Assembly (NCBI GenBank): GCA_958295465.1
Contig: OY282353.1
Location: 3,215,001-3,279,000, forward strand
Length of the DNA stretch: 64,000 nt
Direction of reading: 5' to 3'
Origin: an uncultured Gammaproteobacteria bacterium
GTDB taxonomy: Bacteria > Pseudomonadota > Gammaproteobacteria > HK1
Shown here: positions 60,964 through 64,000 of the stretch, piece after piece
How the letters are laid out: each line of letters opens with the position of its first letter
How positions within the stretch are numbered: position 1 is the stretch's first letter
Notes under the pieces: generated by a model
What the model was told of the DNA's origin: nothing
Databases searched by the model: none
The model's input: the letters and a program-made list of their open reading frames with translations, nothing else
Program-made: the position numbers and the translations under genes

Positions 60964-61916
60964 CGTCGGGGAAGCCGGTCTGCCTGGCCACGGCCGCCAC
61001 CGAGCGCTTCGTGCCGGGAACGCTCGTCCTGATCGATTCCTTCCTGCGGCGCCATCCCGGATTCGACGGGGAGATCGTCGTCATCCACGGCGGCCTGTCC
61101 GGAGAGGCGCGCGCGGTGCTCGCGGCAACGTCCGACGCCGTGCGGTTCGCGCCGGTCCCGCCGGCGCTGCGGGAGCGGGCCGAGCGCCTGTGCGCCGCGC
61201 TCGCCCCGCTCCCCATGCATCCGGCGCAGTTCTGGATGCTCGAGGCGTTCCGGCTGGCCGGCGCCGCCAGGCTGCTGCTGTGCGACAGCGACCTGCTGTT
61301 CCGCGCGCCGGTCGACGAATTGTTCGATTCGACGGAAGAGCTGCTGTGCTGCGGCGATCTGTCCTTCCTCGCCGGCCAGCGGGTGGACGCCGACACCTTC
61401 CTGCCCGTCGAGCACGGCGCGGCCCCCGCCCCCGGCCGATCGCTCCTTCGGAACACTTTCAACAGCGGCTTCCTGTGCATCGACGGCCGGCTGGCCGGTG
61501 AGCGCGTGTACGCGGACCTCCTGGCCGCCATGTCGCCGGCGCTCTGGCGCGGCCTCGAGGCGCCGCTCGGCGAGCAGCCGCTCCTGAACCGGTACTTCGC
61601 CGGGCGGCAGACGCTCGTCAGCTCCACCTACAACTTCCTGATCCCCGGCGCCGCGGCCATCCGCGCGCGGGAGGGCGTGGATCTGCACCGCGCCAAGGTG
61701 GTGCACTTCAACACGCCCGCCAAGCCCTGGCGTCCGGACGCCATGCTGCGCGGGATCCGGGGCCGCTGGAACCGGCCCGCGGTCACCGCCTTCAGGCTCT
61801 GGTACGGGGCCTACGTCGAGGCGCTGACGAACGCGCGCGTCCGCACCGCGACCCGGGGATGGGCGGGATGGACCCTGGCCCGGGAGTCTGCGCCGCAGAA
61901 AACGATGCGACTGTAG
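60960..61916 (+). CDS. GT8-like glycosyltransferase (copy 2)
   Basis: 318 residues from GTG 60960, paralog of the gene at 51692 (VCLATAATERFVPGTLVLID, LLLCDSDLLFRAPVDELFDS, NSGFLCIDGRLAGERVYADL, QPLLNRYFAGRQTLVSSTYN, HFNTPAKPW). The last ~11 residues and the stop come from an IS-end-derived element that begins at 61884, so the natural C terminus was replaced. Coupled to the preceding glycosyltransferase by GTGA. Confidence 0.85.
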   Translation: MTSGKPVCLATAATERFVPGTLVLIDSFLRRHPGFDGEIVVIHGGLSGEARAVLAATSDAVRFAPVPPALRERAERLCAALAPLPMHPAQFWMLEAFRLAGAARLLLCDSDLLFRAPVDELFDSTEELLCCGDLSFLAGQRVDADTFLPVEHGAAPAPGRSLLRNTFNSGFLCIDGRLAGERVYADLLAAMSPALWRGLEAPLGEQPLLNRYFAGRQTLVSSTYNFLIPGAAAIRAREGVDLHRAKVVHFNTPAKPWRPDAMLRGIRGRWNRPAVTAFRLWYGAYVEALTNARVRTATRGWAGWTLARESAPQKTMRL

Positions 61917-61956
61917 GGGCGACGCATGTGTCGCCCCTACTGCGGCTGCGGCGCTC
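61884..61956. mobile_element. MITE-like remnant with IS1182 ends
   Basis: 73 bases whose left end (gagtctgcgccgcagaaaac) matches the IS1182 terminus at 49328 and whose right end reads ctcctag like the other side. The centre is a perfect 11-base hairpin (61913-61923 with 61930-61940). No transposase. It supplies the stop codon of the upstream glycosyltransferase and abuts the stop of the convergent oxygenase; the hairpin may serve as a bidirectional terminator. Confidence 0.75.
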
Positions 61957-62865
61957 CTAGCCCGCCGGGTCCGGGCCAAGCTGCCACACATGGCCGTTCA
62001 CGACCCACCGCCCGTCCCCGAAGTCGTCCGTCTCGCACTGCACGGAATGCACCTGGTGCCAGCAGACGCTGGGAAAGAAGACGATGCTGTTGCGGAGCGG
62101 GACGATCCGCGAAAAATCACCGTAGGAGTGGGCGCCGGTATCGGTGTCCGTATCGTAGAGCAGCAGATCTCCACCGGAGAAGCGCCTGGGCTGGCGGTGA
62201 AAGAAATACACGAAGCTGAGCTTCCGTGAATGATGGGAGGCTGCGCCAGCATCGCGATGCGCCCGGTAGAACCCCCCCGTGTGATACCCGCGCATACGCA
62301 GGTCGAGCTGGTATCGGCCGATGCCTTCCATCCGCAGCCGCGCCAGGACCTCCGGCACGAGGCTTCGAATCTTCCGGGCGAACCAGGGGCGGAAATCCTG
62401 CATGGTCCGGCTGTCCGCCTCCAGGGTGAGGCGGACCTCGGGGTCCACCCGCTCGGATGAGCCGAATCCCACCTGCGCGGGGACGAAACGTTCCCTCCCC
62501 TGGAGCGCGAGGGCCAACAGGCGGTCGCACTGCCCGGGCGCCAGGAAGTTCGTCATCCACACGAACGGCGCGGGCCAGATGCCGCGAGGCGCCGCCTCCG
62601 GCGGCCCGCCGCCGCCCAGCACCGCGTGCAGCCAGGCGGCCTTGCGCCGGTCGGGGCCGTGGGCGCCCAGGCGCCGGTACAGGTCACGCGCCGCGGCGAA
62701 GTCCCCCTGCCGCCGATGGATCCCGGCGAGCTTCCACCGCGCGTCCGTATCATGGGGGTCGGCGGCGAGCGTCCGGCGCAGGGCCGCCTCGGCCAATTCC
62801 TGGAGGCCGCCCGGGCGCAGCAGCGCCGGCATCACCTCGGACAGCGGCCGGTCATCATCGCGCAT
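61957..62865 (-). CDS. 2OG-Fe(II) oxygenase, prolyl 4-hydroxylase-like
   Basis: 302 residues. The N-terminal ~90 residues are TPR-like (LQELAEAALRRTLAADPHDT, ARWKLAGIHRRQGDFAAARD). The C-terminal double-stranded beta-helix has FYRAHRDAGAASHHSRKLSF (iron His and Asp), FSGGDLLLYDT and the distal His in SIVFFPSVCWHQVHSVQCE. Hydroxylates a protein or peptide side chain. Lasso peptides modified by such enzymes are known (beta-hydroxy Asp), so the precursor is a candidate substrate. ATG 62865 overlaps the end of a short upstream frame. Confidence 0.85.
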   Translation of the reverse strand: MRDDDRPLSEVMPALLRPGGLQELAEAALRRTLAADPHDTDARWKLAGIHRRQGDFAAARDLYRRLGAHGPDRRKAAWLHAVLGGGGPPEAAPRGIWPAPFVWMTNFLAPGQCDRLLALALQGRERFVPAQVGFGSSERVDPEVRLTLEADSRTMQDFRPWFARKIRSLVPEVLARLRMEGIGRYQLDLRMRGYHTGGFYRAHRDAGAASHHSRKLSFVYFFHRQPRRFSGGDLLLYDTDTDTGAHSYGDFSRIVPLRNSIVFFPSVCWHQVHSVQCETDDFGDGRWVVNGHVWQLGPDPAG

Positions 62866-63103
62866 CGCCGGCGTCCTCCCCGCGGGGCAAGGCCGGCGCA
62901 ACCCGGACGCCGGCGCGGACGCCGGCGCGCTCGCCCGCGACCCCGTAGCGGCAGCTCAGGGGACAGCATCGCCCCTGCTCCAGCATGAGCGGTTCGCGCA
63001 ACCCCCACACCCGGTGCGCCCAGGAATCGCGTCGATCGACCTGGTCCGGATGCGTGGAGAGCCGAATGCCCGGGGCCGGCTCCAGCTCGAAATGGATCAT
63101 CAC
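62855..63103 (-). CDS. Hypothetical protein between B1 and the oxygenase
   Basis: 82 residues (MMIHFELEPAPGIRLSTHPD, then CCPLSCRYG in the middle). Its stop overlaps the oxygenase start by 11 bases and it lies ~97 bases after the B1 stop, so it would be co-transcribed. The frame stays open upstream with protein-like sequence, so the true start may be earlier. No family recognised; could be non-coding. Confidence 0.4.
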   Translation of the reverse strand: MMIHFELEPAPGIRLSTHPDQVDRRDSWAHRVWGLREPLMLEQGRCCPLSCRYGVAGERAGVRAGVRVAPALPRGEDAGDAR

Positions 63104-63199
63104 CCCGCTGAGCCGCCCCGATACGTTGGCGGCGAAGCCGCGCTCCGCGGCGCTGGCGCTCGTGTCCCCGGTGCGCAGGCAGGCGCCGGCTGCGCCGGG

Positions 63200-63538
63200 T
63201 CAGGCCGGCGGCGTCCCGGCGGGCTGCACGTGGACGATCCGCATGGCGCTGGCCGCTTGCAGGAACTCCAGGGTGTCGCGGTGGCAGGTGTCGGGGTCGA
63301 CGTCGAACTCCGCGGCCAGGGTGTCGCAGAGATCCGCGGCGGATCGGCCGGTTTCAAGCAGGCCCCAGATTCGAGCGCCGACCGGGTCGAGCTCGTAGTA
63401 CTGCCCCTCGTCGACGTCCATCATCACGATGGTGTCGTCGAGGTCGGTGAAGACGATGGCCTCGTTGCGCGACACCTGGGAGGTGGGGGCGACGGCCACG
63501 TCCGGTTCGTCCGGCTTCACGGTATCGTTCTCTGCCAT
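63200..63538 (-). CDS. PqqD-family leader-recognition protein (lasso B1)
   Basis: 112 residues: SQVSRNEAIVFTDLDDTIVM, MDVDEGQYYELDPVGARIWG and LLETGRSAADLCDTLAAEFD, the winged-helix RRE pattern. In lasso clusters this protein binds the precursor leader and delivers it to B2. It lies 15.5 kb from the B2 gene, on the same strand as B2 and the exporter and opposite to the precursor. ATG 63538 opens the conserved frame. It is the only RRE candidate in the window. Confidence 0.88.
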   Translation of the reverse strand: MAENDTVKPDEPDVAVAPTSQVSRNEAIVFTDLDDTIVMMDVDEGQYYELDPVGARIWGLLETGRSAADLCDTLAAEFDVDPDTCHRDTLEFLQAASAMRIVHVQPAGTPPA

Positions 63539-63621
63539 GGGGTTTCCGCCTTTCGAGAGGTTGGGGCGTCAGCGGCAAAATTACAGAACAGAGGTGTCCC
63601 GTGTCCAGCCGAAGCCTTTTC

Positions 63622-63749
63622 CAACAGCAATTCCCGCTAAGCGCGAGAACGTCCGAAGATCCGTCATGATCAGGCGCTCCGGCCATCGGAAATCGCTCGA
63701 TATCGCATCGTGACATCGCGTATCGGGACGTTAGCGGGAACTGCTGCTT
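63622..63749. repeat. Inverted-repeat element (MITE- or IS-end-like)
   Basis: Arms of about 19 bases with ~3 mismatches (left ends attcccgctaa, right begins ttagcgggaac) enclosing ~90 bases with no coding signal. Upstream of B1. Confidence 0.5.
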
Positions 63750-63894
63750 TTCCAATGACACGTGAGCCTGAAGGGGGACGGGTGAATCCAACGAGAAGTG
63801 AGCCTGCAGGGGCCCGGAGCCGGGCATCATCGGGAGATGAGACTGTCAGAAATTCCGTGTTTGGGCCGCCGTGGCCGGACCGAGTCGGACCGGT

Positions 63895-64000
63895 TGAACC
63901 CACCGGAGCCCGCGCGGCGGCCCGCGTCCGTCGAGGAGGTCGCGAACGTCGTGGTGTTCCTGGCCTCGGAACGCGCAAGCTACCTGAGCGGGATCGTCGT
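63895..64000 (+). pseudogene. Short-chain dehydrogenase, C-terminal piece
   Basis: Plus-strand frame RPASVEEVANVVVFLASERA followed by SYLSGIV, the usual SDR C-terminal signature. No upstream SDR sequence exists in the window: the frame is cut by unrelated DNA near 63890. It runs off the window edge, so the remaining 3' end is unseen. Confidence 0.65.

Overview
The window is GC-rich chromosomal DNA from a bacterium, most likely a Pseudomonadota (proteobacterium). Supporting this are the TctABC tripartite tricarboxylate transporter, MaeB-type malic enzyme, Rieske oxygenases, IS1182- and IS1634-type transposases and tightly overlapped operons with GTG and TTG starts. I see no rRNA, tRNA or CRISPR array. 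The region is unusually rich in repeats, gene fragments and insertion scars, as in a genome rearranging by short duplications and mobile elements. A precise taxon cannot be read from it.

Layout. (1) 31-14522, minus strand, is mostly catabolic. Read in transcription order it holds two Rieske oxygenases, a D-2-hydroxyacid dehydrogenase, TctA-TctB-TctC, an acylating aldehyde dehydrogenase and a two-subunit ADP-forming CoA ligase. Then come a wrecked quinone oxidoreductase, a chromate transporter and dihydrolipoyl dehydrogenase. The aldehyde dehydrogenase/CoA ligase/TTT set resembles sulfoacetate-type catabolism, but the substrate is inferred. (2) 14909-17523, plus strand: a type III glutamine synthetase-like enzyme and an alpha/beta hydrolase. 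(3) 17524-32290 is a defence island. It has a DNA methyltransferase coupled to a truncated MmeI-type nuclease, both lying between two broken VWA genes, then Vsr and a C5-cytosine methyltransferase. A five-gene minus-strand operon follows: ankyrin-sigma70, MutL/MORC-like GHKL ATPase, Z1 helicase, PD-(D/E)XK protein (frameshifted) and AIPR protein. (4) 32530-36402: malic enzyme between two ~0.7 kb direct repeats, each carrying a VapC-type toxin-antitoxin pair; one toxin is truncated. (5) 36859-43594: an acyl-CoA operon (enoyl-CoA hydratase, thiolase, DUF35 OB protein, acyl-CoA synthetase) interrupted by a lone ATPase gene, then an FMN oxidase-like gene. (6) 43662-63538: a lasso-peptide biosynthetic region. 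It contains an ABC exporter, a nucleotidyltransferase-B2 fusion, an asparagine-synthetase-like cyclase, a 63-residue precursor, an HPr-kinase-like tailoring kinase, a sulfotransferase, three glycosyltransferases, an SGNH hydrolase, a 2OG-Fe(II) oxygenase and a B1/PqqD-type recognition protein. Two IS elements and several scrambled fragments of its own genes are also present.

How the lasso genes would work together: B1 binds the leader of the precursor at 53956, B2 removes the leader, and the cyclase joins the N-terminal amine to an Asp/Glu side chain. The kinase, sulfotransferase, glycosyltransferases and oxygenase are candidate tailoring enzymes, and the ABC protein would export the product. 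The sulfotransferase-kinase-coiled-coil module exists twice; each copy has lost what the other kept.

A recurring oddity is tandem duplication of gene-gene junctions (11746-12019, 41684-42032, and 38532-38600 with 40063-40131). In the first two the duplicate leaves a small ORF that keeps the stop/start overlap on both sides. Similar short tandem expansions lie inside the CoA ligase beta tail, the OB protein and the ABC nucleotide-binding domain.
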